Source: Neoalteromonas flava
Lineage (GTDB): Bacteria; Pseudomonadota; Gammaproteobacteria; Enterobacterales; Alteromonadaceae
NCBI RefSeq assembly: GCF_002807685.1
Contig: NZ_PEAX01000003.1
Location: forward strand, 62,001-126,000
DNA length: 64,000 nucleotides
Direction of reading: 5' to 3'
Shown here: piece by piece, positions 52,438 to 62,315 of the stretch
Layout: each line of letters opens with the position of its first letter
Position numbering within the stretch: the stretch's first letter is position 1
Program-made: the position numbers and the translations under genes
The notes under the pieces: model-generated
What the model was told of the DNA's origin: nothing
The model's input: the letters and a program-made list of their open reading frames with translations, nothing else
Database searches by the model: none

Positions 52438-52461
52438 CTAGCCATTCGGTAAACTCAGGGC

Positions 52462-53619
52462 ATGAAAATTCTCTATGATGATAACATGCCTTTGGCCGCT
52501 GAATGCTTCGCGCAATTAGGCGACGCTGAGGCCTTTGCCGCCGATAACCTTGAGCCAGAAATGCTCAATGACGTGGATGCATTGTTGGTACGTTCAACCA
52601 CCACAGTCGATGCACAACTGCTTAAGTATGCTAAACGGCTAAAATGGGTAGCTACCGCAACGGCAGGTTTCAATCACTTAGATATTGAATATCTAACTCA
52701 GGCAAATATTCCTTGGTATTCCGCTGCTGGATGCAATGCGATAGCGGTAGCAGAATATGTCGTGAGCTGTTTGTTTGTTCATGCCGAAAAAAATGGAGCC
52801 GATCTCGCGTGGTTGCGAACGTTGACTGTGGGGATCGTAGGGGCTGGGCATGTGGGCTCCGCGTTAGCCACTAAATTAGATGCTCTACAGATAAATTACA
52901 TACTTTGCGATCCCCCATTACAGTTAACCCAAGACCCGCGCTCATTTGTTACGCTTGAAGAAATCAAGCTGTGTGATGTTATATGCCTGCACGTCCCCTT
53001 CATTAAAGAAGGTAAACACCCAACTGAAAAGCTAATAGATAAGACGTTTTTATCTGCTTTAAAACCATCACAGTTATTGATTAATGCTTGTCGCGGTGGG
53101 GTATTGGATGAACAGGCACTGCTGCAGCTGGTTAGTCAGCAAACAGGACCCAAATTTATGTTGGATGCCTGGGAAAATGAACCGCATATTAATTACGCTT
53201 TGATTGGGCATACTGAAATTGCCACTCCGCACATTGCTGGGCATTCTGTTGAAGGTAAAAGTCGCGGGACTTTAATGGTTTATGACTGGTTATGTCAGCA
53301 ACTTGAGGTACCCTCAACGTTGCTTCTCGCAGAGTTACTGCCGCAATTAACGCCGCTAGAATTATCAATGGCAGACTTGGATGATAGAATTATTCAGCGA
53401 TTGATTTTTTCGCTATATGATAGTCGCGAGGATGATAGGAATTTTCGTGCGGCAATGGCACAATCACACGCGCAGCAGGGTCAGTTTCAACGCTTGCGCA
53501 AACACTATTGGCAACGCAGAGAGTTTAGTGCGCTGCCGTTGCGGATTGTTACAGACACGCCGCATCATCCTGTTGTTTCGACGCTCAGTGCGCTGGGTTT
53601 CGCAATACAGTTAATATAG
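52462..53619 (+). CDS. pdxB: Erythronate-4-phosphate dehydrogenase
   Basis: The second enzyme of the DXP-dependent pyridoxal phosphate pathway, oxidising 4-phosphoerythronate. It is 385 aa of the D-isomer 2-hydroxyacid dehydrogenase fold. Seen are the N-terminal MKILYDDNMPLAAECFAQLG, the NAD motif VGIVGAGHVGSALATKL, the catalytic Arg in LINACRGGVLDEQALL, Glu in DAWENEPHI and His in IATPHIAGHSVEGK. A C-terminal dimerisation domain follows. pdxB next to asd, fimV and truA matches the order in related bacteria. Confidence 0.94.
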   Translation: MKILYDDNMPLAAECFAQLGDAEAFAADNLEPEMLNDVDALLVRSTTTVDAQLLKYAKRLKWVATATAGFNHLDIEYLTQANIPWYSAAGCNAIAVAEYVVSCLFVHAEKNGADLAWLRTLTVGIVGAGHVGSALATKLDALQINYILCDPPLQLTQDPRSFVTLEEIKLCDVICLHVPFIKEGKHPTEKLIDKTFLSALKPSQLLINACRGGVLDEQALLQLVSQQTGPKFMLDAWENEPHINYALIGHTEIATPHIAGHSVEGKSRGTLMVYDWLCQQLEVPSTLLLAELLPQLTPLELSMADLDDRIIQRLIFSLYDSREDDRNFRAAMAQSHAQQGQFQRLRKHYWQRREFSALPLRIVTDTPHHPVVSTLSALGFAIQLI

Positions 53620-53645
53620 ACAGTTCCGTAGGAGAGAGCACACAC

Positions 53646-54662
53646 ATGTCACAAGCCTTTGATGTAGCCGTGTTAGGCGCAACAGGATTGGTCGGTAAAA
53701 CGATGATTGAAGTTTTGGAAGAGCGCGGCTTTCCAATAGGAACACTTTATCCGTTAGCGAGCGAACGCTCTGCGGGCGGTACAATCAGCTTTAAAGGTAA
53801 AGAAATAGAAGTGCTCAATGCGGATACGTTTGACTGGAGCCAAGTTCAACTGGGTTTCTTTTCCGCAGGCGGCAGCGTTTCTGCGAAATTTGCGCCGATC
53901 GCTGCAGAAGCCGGGTGCGTTGTCATCGACAATACATCTCATTTCCGCTACGAGCCCGATATTCCGTTAGTGGTTCCTGAAGTAAACGCGCATGCGCTGG
54001 CAGATTTTCGTAATCGTAATATTATCGCGAACCCTAATTGCTCCACAATCCAAATGTTGGTTGCTCTTAAACCGATCCATGATGCTGTGGGTATCGACCG
54101 CATTAATGTTTGCACTTATCAATCAGTCTCAGGCGCAGGTAAATCAGCAATGGATGGTCTTGCTCAACAAACCGCTGCGTTAATGAATGGGCGAGAAGTC
54201 AATACTGATGGGTTTAGCCGTCAAATTGCGTTTAATGCAATTCCGCAAATTGATGTATTTATGGACAACGACTACACCAAAGAAGAAATGAAAATGGTGT
54301 GGGAAACGCATAAGATCATGGGGGATGAATCTATTCGAGTCAATCCCACAGCGGTGCGAGTCCCCGTGTTTTACGGGCATGGAGAAGCGATACACATTGA
54401 AGCTCGTCAGCCAGTAGATGCAGAAGACATTAAGCAAATACTTTCTGTTGCCCCTGGAATTACTGTTTACTCTGAGCGCGAAGACTTTCCCACTCAAGTG
54501 AGCAGCGCTAGCGGTAACGATAGCGTGCATGTGGGGCGCATTCGAAATGATATTTCACATCCAAACGGCATCAACTTATGGGTTGTTTCGGATAATGTGC
54601 GCAAAGGTGCAGCGACTAATAGCGTACAAATCGCAGAAGTACTTATTCGCGATTATATGTAA
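53646..54662 (+). CDS. asd: Aspartate-semialdehyde dehydrogenase
   Basis: The NADPH enzyme that makes aspartate semialdehyde for lysine, methionine, threonine and diaminopimelate synthesis. It is 338 aa. The cofactor motif is AVLGATGLVGKTMIEVL, the catalytic Cys is in NPNCSTIQMLVAL, and the His is in VPVFYGHGEAIHIEA. Both active residues are intact, so it is a working Asd rather than an Usg-type relative that occupies the same position in E. coli. A strong terminator follows 80 bases downstream. Confidence 0.93.
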   Translation: MSQAFDVAVLGATGLVGKTMIEVLEERGFPIGTLYPLASERSAGGTISFKGKEIEVLNADTFDWSQVQLGFFSAGGSVSAKFAPIAAEAGCVVIDNTSHFRYEPDIPLVVPEVNAHALADFRNRNIIANPNCSTIQMLVALKPIHDAVGIDRINVCTYQSVSGAGKSAMDGLAQQTAALMNGREVNTDGFSRQIAFNAIPQIDVFMDNDYTKEEMKMVWETHKIMGDESIRVNPTAVRVPVFYGHGEAIHIEARQPVDAEDIKQILSVAPGITVYSEREDFPTQVSSASGNDSVHVGRIRNDISHPNGINLWVVSDNVRKGAATNSVQIAEVLIRDYM

Positions 54663-54997
54663 TTGATTTTTTCTACTGGGAACTAGTACCGCGCTTTACG
54701 CAGGTTATAGACTTCCTCAATAATACCGACAAATTGTCGATAAAAAGGTGATACGGGAGATCCGTAGCACCTTTTTTTATGCCTACACTATGCTTAGCAA
54801 GGCGAATATTGAGATTTTGTCTTCGACTGATACGCAGATTGGAGCAGAATTTGCAGACAAATCGGTGACTTCGAAATTTGAAGTAACTTTAATGGTAGTA
54901 AAAGTGGCTTTTTTGACCCGAAACACATTAAACTAGACGATGATCATAGAAGCTTTTGCTCGCTGATATTAACGCCATAAAAAGAATAAGGAATGCA
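54663..54997. promoter_or_regulatory. asd-fimV intergenic region
   Basis: These 335 bases hold the asd terminator at 54742-54776 and the leader of fimV. A 62-codon frame at 54748-54936 starts inside the terminator and has no ribosome site, so it is not called. TTGACC at about 54913 could be a -35 element for fimV, but no good -10 element is spaced correctly. TAAGGA at 54987-54992 is the fimV ribosome site. Confidence 0.45.
54742..54776 (+). terminator. Rho-independent terminator after asd
   Basis: AAAAAGGTG and CACCTTTTT form the base of a hairpin whose upper part TACGG/CCGTA is closed by GAGAT. The stem has one mismatch and is followed by further T residues. It lies 80 bases after the asd stop. 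Confidence 0.85.
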
Positions 54998-57900
54998 ATG
55001 AATTTAAGCCGCAAAATAATGATGAGTGTAGCACTCGCCATCGTTTTTACTGTGGTTAGCGAAGCTTCTGCGCAATCCTCGAATCTACAAATCAAAGGTC
55101 CTAGAGATAGTCAGAATCAATTTTCTGGCGCGATCTACGGTCCTATCGACGCTTCTGATACCTTATGGCGTATCGCCTCACGCTACCGACAGAACCGTGA
55201 TCTTTCGGTTTATCAAGTGATGATAGCCATTTATGAGCTAAATCCTGATGCTTTTGAACAAGGCAATATTAACTATTTAGTTGATGGTGCCGTACTCAAT
55301 CTACCATCCGAACGCTACATTGCTCGTATCGACGCTGACGATGCTCGAAAACGCACAGAAGCCTTCAATCAAGCTGCTGGTTCTTCATCATCTGCAGCAA
55401 ACGAGCCGACCAATATTAAACCGCCAGGTGATTTAGTAAAAAAGGCGGATCTCGATGAGAAGACCAGTCAAATAGAGCAAAAATTATCGCGTATCGACCA
55501 ACAACAGATTGAACAGTTCGATTTGTTACGGCAACAATTTGCCGCATCTATCGATAATGTGCAGGCGCTAATTGACGAAAACCGTAAAGTTTTTGAACGA
55601 CTTGATGCAGTTAATGAAGATATTAATGATTTGCGGAGTAAAGTCGACGAGCAAGTTCAACCACAGATCGATCAACAAGTTGCCTTGTTGCAACAAACAC
55701 TGGATCTCATCAACCAGCGCGAGGCGCGTGAAAAAGCCGAACAAGAATCTTCCTTAGCTAACCTATTGAGTAGCCCTGCCGCGATTATCGGTGGGTCATC
55801 ATTGTTAACGCTGTTACTGCTCGGCGGGCTTGTGATGTGGTTGGTTAAGCGTAAAAAAAACGCTGATGCACCGCCTGTACTGACCGAAAGTCAGGTTGCA
55901 CCTGCAACTCAAACCGCGGCTACGCAAGCGCCAATGGACGATCTTAGCGACGCATTAATGGATGATTTAGCTGCGCCTGATGCGGATGACGATTTATTTA
56001 ACGATGATGAATTACTCGATGATGTCTTGTCGGAAGAACTAGAAGAATCTTTGGACGATGCTGTTGAAAGCGAGTTAGAGAGTTACGCCGATCTGAGCGA
56101 TGAAATGTTGGTGCCGGATCTGGATGATGACGATGATTCTTTGTTCGAGGATGATGACGAGCTTTTACAAGAATTAGATGCCACCGATGATGACGCTCTA
56201 GAAGGGATTGATTTGTCTGATGATGAAGATATTGATTTATCAGACGCGTTAGAGGATGACATTGATGACGCTCTGGCTTCAGAGCTTGAAGACGCTGGTG
56301 AATTAGACGGCGACTCTCTTGACGAGTTATTTGAAGAAGATGAGCTTAGTGAAATAGATTCAGACATTGCTGCAGAACTAGCCGCTGATGATATCGAAGC
56401 GGCTATGGACGAGCAGTTGGATGAGGAGTTAGCCGAAAGCGAAGACATCAATTCTTTACTCGACGAAGAGGCAGAACAAAGTTTCTCTCCTGTAGAAGCC
56501 GAAGAAGAAAAACCAGAGATAAGCATCGACGAACTACTTGAGGAGCCAGAGAAGAAATCAGAGGTTCCTGCAAATATTGATGTCGATGTAGCTACTGGGG
56601 TATCTAGCCAAATGCTGGAACAGCTTGGCGACGAGGTTGCTGCACAGAATGAGGCGCTAGACAGAGTCACCGATGAAATACTTAGTGAGCTAGACCAAAT
56701 CGAAATGATGCAAGGCTTCGTGGATGAAGATGATGACGAAGAAGACTTGCTAATCGATGATCCAGAGCCAGCTGATCCAGTGCAGGCGCAACACGATATT
56801 CAAACATTAGATGAGTTCGCCGCTGATTTAGACGACATCGATGTTGATGACGTTACTGAATTGGACGATCCATTATCAGATGAACTTCTTGCGGAGCTTG
56901 AAGCTGAGACAGCCGATGATGAAGAGTTTGATGTAAGCACAGCAGAAAATTCAGACGATGAAGAAGTCGTAGACGACCCGTTGACCGATGAGTTGTTGGC
57001 CGAGCTTGAAGCTGAGACAGCCGATGATGAAGAGTTTGATGTAAGCACGGCAGAAAATTCAGATGATGAAGAAGTCGTAGACGACCCGTTGACCGATGAG
57101 TTGTTGGCCGAGCTTGAAGCTGAGACAGCCGATGATGAAGAACTCGAAGTAAATGCAGCAGATGATTTAGGCGACGAAGAAGCCGTAGACGACCCGTTGA
57201 CCGATGAGTTGTTGGCGGAACTTGAAGCTGAGACAGCCGATAATGAAGAACTCGAAGTAAATGCAGCAGATGATTTAGATGACGAAGAAGCCGTAGACGA
57301 TCCGTTGACCGATGAGTTGTTGGCCGAACTTGAAGCGGAAACTGCAGGCGATGAAGAGCTCGATGCAAGCGCGACTGACGATTCAACTGACGAAGCCTTA
57401 GATGACGAAGAGGACGCTCTGACCGATGAGTTACTCGCCGAACTTGAAGCTGAAACAGAGGAAGATTCTGAAGACTCCCTTAATGACGGGCTTTCCGATG
57501 AGTTGTTAGCCGAATTCGAGGCGGACGAGGAGTCGTCGCTAGAGCCTGAATTCACCCCAGACACTGAAGAGGCGTACTTAGCCTCAGAGCAAGACGGTAT
57601 CAGTGATGAAGAAACAGAAGCTGCAACCGAAGAACTCCTCGATGTGTTTGATACTGATAGTTCGGTTGATGAGCCAGAGCTTGAGATTGATGAGGCGCCT
57701 GATGAGGACAATTTTGAGTTAGATGATATTCCAAGCCTAGGTGACGAGGCTTCGACTTCCTCAAATGAATTTGATGATGCTTTATTAGCTGAAGAGTTTG
57801 ATGAATTCTCCCTTGATGATGCGGAAGAAGAAACAACGCAAAGCACTGAGCCTGATTTTGCTTTAGCCGATGGCGATGACGAGCTTGACGATATGCCGGG

Positions 57901-58390
57901 CCTTGGCGACTGGCTTAACGAAGACAAGGATCAAGACAGCCTCGTACTTGAAGAGATAGAAGGTGCTGACTTTGATGAGTTACTCGAAAGTATTGACTCT
58001 GAAGTAGAGGGTAAACCTGAACTTAAGTTGGATAACCCTGATCTTGATTTGGATGCGCTATTTACTGAGCCAGAACCACCGACAGAATCAGAAGATTTTG
58101 TTGATGTTGATACATTGCTAGCAGAAAGTGAAAGTGACGATGGTAGTAATGTGGATGATGCTGAACTCAATTTAAATGTTGACCTTGAAGGTTATACCGG
58201 TATTAGCAATGATGATTTTAACGTCGATGTTGACGATGGCGGCGCGCAAGCAGCTAATCTTGATTTGGCCATTGCATATATCGAAATGGATGACAGCGAT
58301 GCGGCTAAAGAGTTGTTGTTGCAAGTTATTGAGCAAGGCTCAGATGAACAACAGAAAGAAGCGAAAGAACTGTTAGAAAATCTTAGCTAA
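54998..58390 (+). CDS. fimV: FimV-type pilus assembly/polar localisation protein
   Basis: A 1130-aa inner-membrane protein that links peptidoglycan to polar organelles such as type IV pili. Signal sequence at 1-30; LysM-like FimV N-terminal domain at about 42-110 (IYGPIDASDTLWRIASRYRQ); coiled coil about 150-250; one membrane segment about 265-285 (LTLLLLGGLVMWLVKRKK). A very acidic cytoplasmic region (about 300-1030) has 36-residue tandem repeats. The conserved FimV C-terminal TPR-like cap ends the protein (NLDLAIAYIEMDDSDAAKEL). The ATG at 54998 has TAAGGA five bases upstream. It is between asd and truA, the usual site. Confidence 0.92.
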   Translation: MNLSRKIMMSVALAIVFTVVSEASAQSSNLQIKGPRDSQNQFSGAIYGPIDASDTLWRIASRYRQNRDLSVYQVMIAIYELNPDAFEQGNINYLVDGAVLNLPSERYIARIDADDARKRTEAFNQAAGSSSSAANEPTNIKPPGDLVKKADLDEKTSQIEQKLSRIDQQQIEQFDLLRQQFAASIDNVQALIDENRKVFERLDAVNEDINDLRSKVDEQVQPQIDQQVALLQQTLDLINQREAREKAEQESSLANLLSSPAAIIGGSSLLTLLLLGGLVMWLVKRKKNADAPPVLTESQVAPATQTAATQAPMDDLSDALMDDLAAPDADDDLFNDDELLDDVLSEELEESLDDAVESELESYADLSDEMLVPDLDDDDDSLFEDDDELLQELDATDDDALEGIDLSDDEDIDLSDALEDDIDDALASELEDAGELDGDSLDELFEEDELSEIDSDIAAELAADDIEAAMDEQLDEELAESEDINSLLDEEAEQSFSPVEAEEEKPEISIDELLEEPEKKSEVPANIDVDVATGVSSQMLEQLGDEVAAQNEALDRVTDEILSELDQIEMMQGFVDEDDDEEDLLIDDPEPADPVQAQHDIQTLDEFAADLDDIDVDDVTELDDPLSDELLAELEAETADDEEFDVSTAENSDDEEVVDDPLTDELLAELEAETADDEEFDVSTAENSDDEEVVDDPLTDELLAELEAETADDEELEVNAADDLGDEEAVDDPLTDELLAELEAETADNEELEVNAADDLDDEEAVDDPLTDELLAELEAETAGDEELDASATDDSTDEALDDEEDALTDELLAELEAETEEDSEDSLNDGLSDELLAEFEADEESSLEPEFTPDTEEAYLASEQDGISDEETEAATEELLDVFDTDSSVDEPELEIDEAPDEDNFELDDIPSLGDEASTSSNEFDDALLAEEFDEFSLDDAEEETTQSTEPDFALADGDDELDDMPGLGDWLNEDKDQDSLVLEEIEGADFDELLESIDSEVEGKPELKLDNPDLDLDALFTEPEPPTESEDFVDVDTLLAESESDDGSNVDDAELNLNVDLEGYTGISNDDFNVDVDDGGAQAANLDLAIAYIEMDDSDAAKELLLQVIEQGSDEQQKEAKELLENLS
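56864..57403 (+). repeat. 108-bp tandem repeats inside fimV
   Basis: Five head-to-tail copies of a 108-bp unit start at 56864, 56972, 57080, 57188 and 57296. Each encodes 36 residues beginning DDPLTDELLAELEAETADDE. Copies 1 and 2 are nearly identical, as are 3 and 4 to each other. Degenerate partial units (LTDELLAELEAE, LSDELLAEFEAD) continue to about 57530. The similarity at the DNA level points to recent duplication and likely length variation between strains. Confidence 0.9.
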
Positions 58391-58461
58391 CTGGTTGTTA
58401 GGGGCATTTCAGTTACGCTACACTTGCGCCCACGAAAGATCATACAAAGGCAAACCCCACG

Positions 58462-59247
58462 TTGCGAGTTGTTCTCGGAATTGAATATGACGGTGCCACT
58501 TTTTCAGGTTGGCAGCGGCAAAATCATGTGGCTTCTGTGCAGAAGAGCATTGAAGACGCGTTAGCCAAAATTGCAAATACCCCCGTCACTATTCATTGTG
58601 CTGGTCGCACTGACGCTGGAGTGCATGCAACTGGACAGGTTGTGCATTTTGATTCTCCGGTAGTACGCCCTGAGCGAGCCTGGACTATGGGCGTTAATAC
58701 CCATTTACCAGATACCGTTGCGGTGACATGGTCGCGGGAAGTCGATGCCGAGTTTCATGCGCGTTATTCTGCGACAGCGCGGCGCTATCGTTACATCATT
58801 TACAACGCTAAGTTGCGTCCAGGTATTCACACCCAAGGTGTTACTCATGAATACCGACCATTGGACGCAGAAAAAATGCATCGTGCAGCTCAGTGTTTAA
58901 TTGGAGAAAACGATTTCAGTGCATTTCGCGCTGCGCATTGTCAATCGACCTCACCATTTAGAAACTTAACGGCAATTTCAGTGCGACGACAAGGACATTA
59001 CGTCATCGTTGATGTTGAGGGGAACGCGTTTTTACATCATATGGTACGAAATATAACTGGTTCGTTGTTAAATGTGGGAAGTGGTGAACAACCTACCGAA
59101 TGGATCAAAGAATTGCTCGACAGTAAAGATAGAACCAAGGCTGGGGCGACAGCTAAGCCCAACGGGCTGTATTTAGTTCGCGTAAGTTATCCGGATAAAT
59201 TTGGCTTGCCTGTACGACCACCAGGCCCTTTGTTTTTGCCAGATTAA
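58462..59247 (+). CDS. truA: tRNA pseudouridine(38-40) synthase
   Basis: Makes pseudouridine at positions 38-40 in the tRNA anticodon arm. It is 261 aa. The N-terminus [17 protein letters not shown], the catalytic Asp in [16 protein letters not shown] (about residue 52), and [14 protein letters not shown] near the C-terminus are all typical. The only suitable start in frame is a TTG at 58462, with AAAGG 11 bases upstream; no ATG or GTG fits the family N-terminus. It lies between fimV and accD as in relatives. Confidence 0.93.
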   Translation: MRVVLGIEYDGATFSGWQRQNHVASVQKSIEDALAKIANTPVTIHCAGRTDAGVHATGQVVHFDSPVVRPERAWTMGVNTHLPDTVAVTWSREVDAEFHARYSATARRYRYIIYNAKLRPGIHTQGVTHEYRPLDAEKMHRAAQCLIGENDFSAFRAAHCQSTSPFRNLTAISVRRQGHYVIVDVEGNAFLHHMVRNITGSLLNVGSGEQPTEWIKELLDSKDRTKAGATAKPNGLYLVRVSYPDKFGLPVRPPGPLFLPD

Positions 59248-59414
59248 GTCAAACCTCACGGCAAAGTATGCAGTAACGATTTTTTACTCTGTGGCGAGGT
59301 ATGCTTGCACTTAAACAATAATCAACTTCTTAGACCAGTTTTGTTTTTAACCCAGCCCTTAACTATGCTCTAATACCGCCTTATTGTTGTGGTTACGACA
59401 GGAATGATCAGATT

Positions 59415-60257
59415 ATGAGTTGGATAGAAAAAATCCTTCCCAGAACGCAAACGTCTACTAAAGGAAATGTTCCAGAGGGCGTTTGGACAAAATGCGGTGA
59501 ATGTAGTGCCGTATTGTATAAGTCAGAATTAGAAAAGCAGCTAGAGGTGTGTCCAAAATGCGATCACCACATGCGCATCAAAGCACGTAAGCGCATCGAT
59601 AGCCTGCTGGACGCAACGGAACGTACCGAACTTGCCGCAAATTTAGAGCCGCAAGATGTTTTGAAGTTTAAGGACTCAAAACGTTATAAGGAGCGAATTG
59701 CCGCGGCGCAGAAAGCGACCAACGAGAAAGATGCCTTGGTTGTTATGCGAGGCAAGCTGAAAGGCATGCCTGTTGTTGTAGCATGCTTTGAATTTAGTTT
59801 TATGGGCGGTTCGATGGCTTCTGTCGTTGGCGCGCGTTTTGTGGCAGCTGTCAACGAATGCCTAGAGCATAATATGCCGCTCGTTTGTTTTTCTGCAAGT
59901 GGTGGTGCGCGGATGCAAGAAGCGTTGTTTTCACTGATGCAAATGGCTAAGACGAGTGCAGCACTGGCGAAAATGAGTGAGAAAGGTTTACCGTTCATTT
60001 CGGTGTTAACCGATCCAACCATGGGCGGCGTTTCCGCTAGTCTGGCTATGCTTGGCGATATCAATATTGCTGAGCCCAAAGCGTTGATCGGCTTTGCAGG
60101 ACCGCGAGTCATCGAGCAAACCGTGCGTGAAACTTTACCGCCCGGGTTCCAGCGCAGCGAGTTCCTATTGGAAAAAGGTGCGATTGATATGATTGTTGAC
60201 CGCAGAGAAATGCGCGATACACTGCATGCCATTCTACGGAAACTGCATCGACATTAA
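59415..60257 (+). CDS. accD: Acetyl-CoA carboxylase carboxyltransferase subunit beta
   Basis: The beta subunit that, with AccA, transfers carbon dioxide from biotin to acetyl-CoA to make malonyl-CoA for fatty acid synthesis. It is 280 aa. The N-terminal four-Cys zinc finger is [12 protein letters not shown] and [10 protein letters not shown]. The carboxyltransferase core contains [17 protein letters not shown] and [16 protein letters not shown] 167-base gap before it probably carries its own promoter. folC follows after three bases, so the two are co-transcribed. Confidence 0.95.
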   Translation: MSWIEKILPRTQTSTKGNVPEGVWTKCGECSAVLYKSELEKQLEVCPKCDHHMRIKARKRIDSLLDATERTELAANLEPQDVLKFKDSKRYKERIAAAQKATNEKDALVVMRGKLKGMPVVVACFEFSFMGGSMASVVGARFVAAVNECLEHNMPLVCFSASGGARMQEALFSLMQMAKTSAALAKMSEKGLPFISVLTDPTMGGVSASLAMLGDINIAEPKALIGFAGPRVIEQTVRETLPPGFQRSEFLLEKGAIDMIVDRREMRDTLHAILRKLHRH

Positions 60258-60260
60258 TTC

Positions 60261-61553
60261 ATGAAGACAACTGCTAATGATCGGGTGACTGCTAAAACTA
60301 CGTGGTCACTCGACCAATGGCTACATTACCTGCTTGCGATCCATCCAAGTGAAATTGACATGGGCTTGGATCGCGTCTCTCGCGTTTATCAGCGCCTTGG
60401 AATTCAATTCAAACGTACTACAGTTATCACTGTTGCAGGCACTAATGGCAAAGGCTCAACATGTCGATTTATTGAGTTAGCTCTGCAAAGCTTGGGGCGC
60501 AGTGTAGTGGTATATAGCTCACCACACATCAGTGATTATCGAGAGCGAGTTAGGATCAATAATGCACTGCCAGAGGCTCAAGCGTTTTGTGATGCGTTTC
60601 TGCACATAGAGCGAATGCGCGGTGCTGATTCACTGACTTATTTTGAATTTGGCACATTAGCAGCCTTGTTATTAGCCTATCAAAAAGCACCTGATTATTT
60701 AATTTTAGAAGTCGGTTTAGGCGGGCGTTTAGATGCCACCAACATTGTTGATGCTGATCTGGCAATTGTGTCTAGTATTGATCTTGACCACCAAGAGTAT
60801 CTGGGTACGACCCGCGAATCAGTTGCGTTTGAAAAAGCGGGGATATTTCGCCCTGATATTCCCATTGTGATCGGTGAGCGCGATACGCCGCATACAATGT
60901 TAGATCAGGCGCACCGATTAACTCAGAAGTTTTTGCGTAAAGGCATTGATTTCGATAGTAAAGTCAACGGTGAGGGTGATTGGGATTGGTCCTGTGGTGG
61001 GCAATCGGTCAATGGTTTGCCACCACCGAGACTACTGCGCGACAATATATCAACCGCTCTTGCTGGCTTGCAGGCACTTGGTTTATTGGAGTCGTTAATA
61101 ACTCAACCGCGTTTATTGCATGACTTGGTTGCAACAGCCACCCTCCCAGGGCGCATGCAGGTATTGCAAAAAGCGCCGCTGTGGATTGCAGATGTTGGTC
61201 ATAATCCACACGCTGCAAAAGCTATCGCAAGCGAACTAACTCCCCATTTAAGCGGTCAGCTATACATAATCGTTGGCATGATGAAAGACAAGTCGATCGC
61301 CGAAACACTGCAACAGTTGCAACCTTTATCGCCAAAGTGGTTGCCAGCTACCTTGCCAGGTGAGCGTGCAGCAAGTGCAGAGACTTTAGCGGGTTTATTA
61401 AACCCAGCAGATGTTGTAGGGCATTTCGATAGTGTCGCAAGTGCAGTATCGGCAGTGAATGCTAAAGTGCAACCGCATGATACTGTGTTAGTATTTGGCT
61501 CGTTTGTAACAGTTGACCAGTTATTGACACTGAATAGGCGGAATACCCTATAA
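60261..61553 (+). CDS. folC: Dihydrofolate synthase / folylpolyglutamate synthase
   Basis: Adds glutamate to dihydropteroate and to folates in the cytoplasm. It is 430 aa. The P-loop is ITVAGTNGKGSTCRFIE, and the family block YLILEVGLGGRLDATNIVD and the C-terminal domain strand LWIADVGHNPHAAKAIA are present. It starts three bases after accD and precedes the dedD gene by 30 bases, the order found in E. coli. Confidence 0.95.
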   Translation: MKTTANDRVTAKTTWSLDQWLHYLLAIHPSEIDMGLDRVSRVYQRLGIQFKRTTVITVAGTNGKGSTCRFIELALQSLGRSVVVYSSPHISDYRERVRINNALPEAQAFCDAFLHIERMRGADSLTYFEFGTLAALLLAYQKAPDYLILEVGLGGRLDATNIVDADLAIVSSIDLDHQEYLGTTRESVAFEKAGIFRPDIPIVIGERDTPHTMLDQAHRLTQKFLRKGIDFDSKVNGEGDWDWSCGGQSVNGLPPPRLLRDNISTALAGLQALGLLESLITQPRLLHDLVATATLPGRMQVLQKAPLWIADVGHNPHAAKAIASELTPHLSGQLYIIVGMMKDKSIAETLQQLQPLSPKWLPATLPGERAASAETLAGLLNPADVVGHFDSVASAVSAVNAKVQPHDTVLVFGSFVTVDQLLTLNRRNTL

Positions 61554-61583
61554 TGTGTCGGCAAAAAGAAAGGAGTTAGGGGT

Positions 61584-62186
61584 TTGTCCAGCGCATTACA
61601 AAATCGCTTAGTTGGCACCATTATTGTCGTTGCACTCGCGGTGATTTTTTTACCCGATATTTTGGATGGTAAGAAAAATCAAGAGACCCCAACGTTTGTT
61701 TCAATTCCAGTAGCGCCAGAGCGTAGCGCGCTGGTTAAACCTCAAAATTTCCCCAGTGAAGAAGTTGCCAATGCCGCGGCAAGACCGGTTGAAATTGTGA
61801 ATGAGCAGCCGGTAGACGAGGAAACAAGTACCTCACAAGCCACGGTTGAAACAAACAGTATTCCAGAGGAAGAAAAACCAACGGGTTCTTCACTAGCCGA
61901 GCAAACCGTAGTAGAAAAGCCTGATGTTGATGTTAATGAGGATGCCGGCTGGGTCATTCAACTAGGGAGTTTTCGCCACCAGAAAAATGTGCGTGAATTA
62001 CTCGATAAGTTGGAGGGGGCTGGGTATCGCACCTTTAGTCGACCGGTCGAAACCAGTGCAGGGCGCCTAACTAAAGTTTTTGTCGGGCCTGATTTACAAT
62101 ACAAAAAGCTAGAAGACGCGCTACCTCACCTTAAAGAGTTGACGGGCCTATCTGGAAAAATCACGGAATTCAGCCAGTCTTTTTAA
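61584..62186 (+). CDS. dedD: SPOR-domain cell division protein DedD
   Basis: A 200-aa single-pass membrane protein that gathers at the septum by binding denuded glycan. A short cytoplasmic N-terminus leads to the membrane segment LVGTIIVVALAVIFLPDIL (about 9-27). A Pro/Glu-rich linker follows, and the SPOR domain (about 118-198) starts GWVIQLGSFRHQKNVREL. The start is a TTG at 61584 with a strong AAAGGAG eight bases upstream; no ATG gives this N-terminus. It sits between folC and cvpA as usual. Confidence 0.92.
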   Translation: MSSALQNRLVGTIIVVALAVIFLPDILDGKKNQETPTFVSIPVAPERSALVKPQNFPSEEVANAAARPVEIVNEQPVDEETSTSQATVETNSIPEEEKPTGSSLAEQTVVEKPDVDVNEDAGWVIQLGSFRHQKNVRELLDKLEGAGYRTFSRPVETSAGRLTKVFVGPDLQYKKLEDALPHLKELTGLSGKITEFSQSF

Positions 62187-62315
62187 GTTTACACGAGCGA
62201 GTACATTGCGTTAATTTCCTTGTCAGTTTGATTGGTATTCAATCACGCATCTGCTAAAATGCGCGCCATTCCATTCGCGCTGTGCTGATCGGCTATCTAT
62301 CGAAGATTAATTTGA

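Noticed and set aside
54748-54936. 62-codon frame between asd and fimV
   Set aside because: It begins inside the asd terminator hairpin, has no ribosome site and shows no recognisable features.
56864-57403. Regular repeats that could be taken for a CRISPR array
   Set aside because: The 108-bp units are contiguous, in frame and coding, with no unique spacers and no cas genes nearby.
56083-57927. Long serine-rich open frames on the minus strand across fimV (56083-56670 and 56800-57927)
   Set aside because: They mirror the Asp/Glu-rich codons of fimV: antisense of GAT/GAA codons reads as Ser and related residues. No ribosome site or family is visible.
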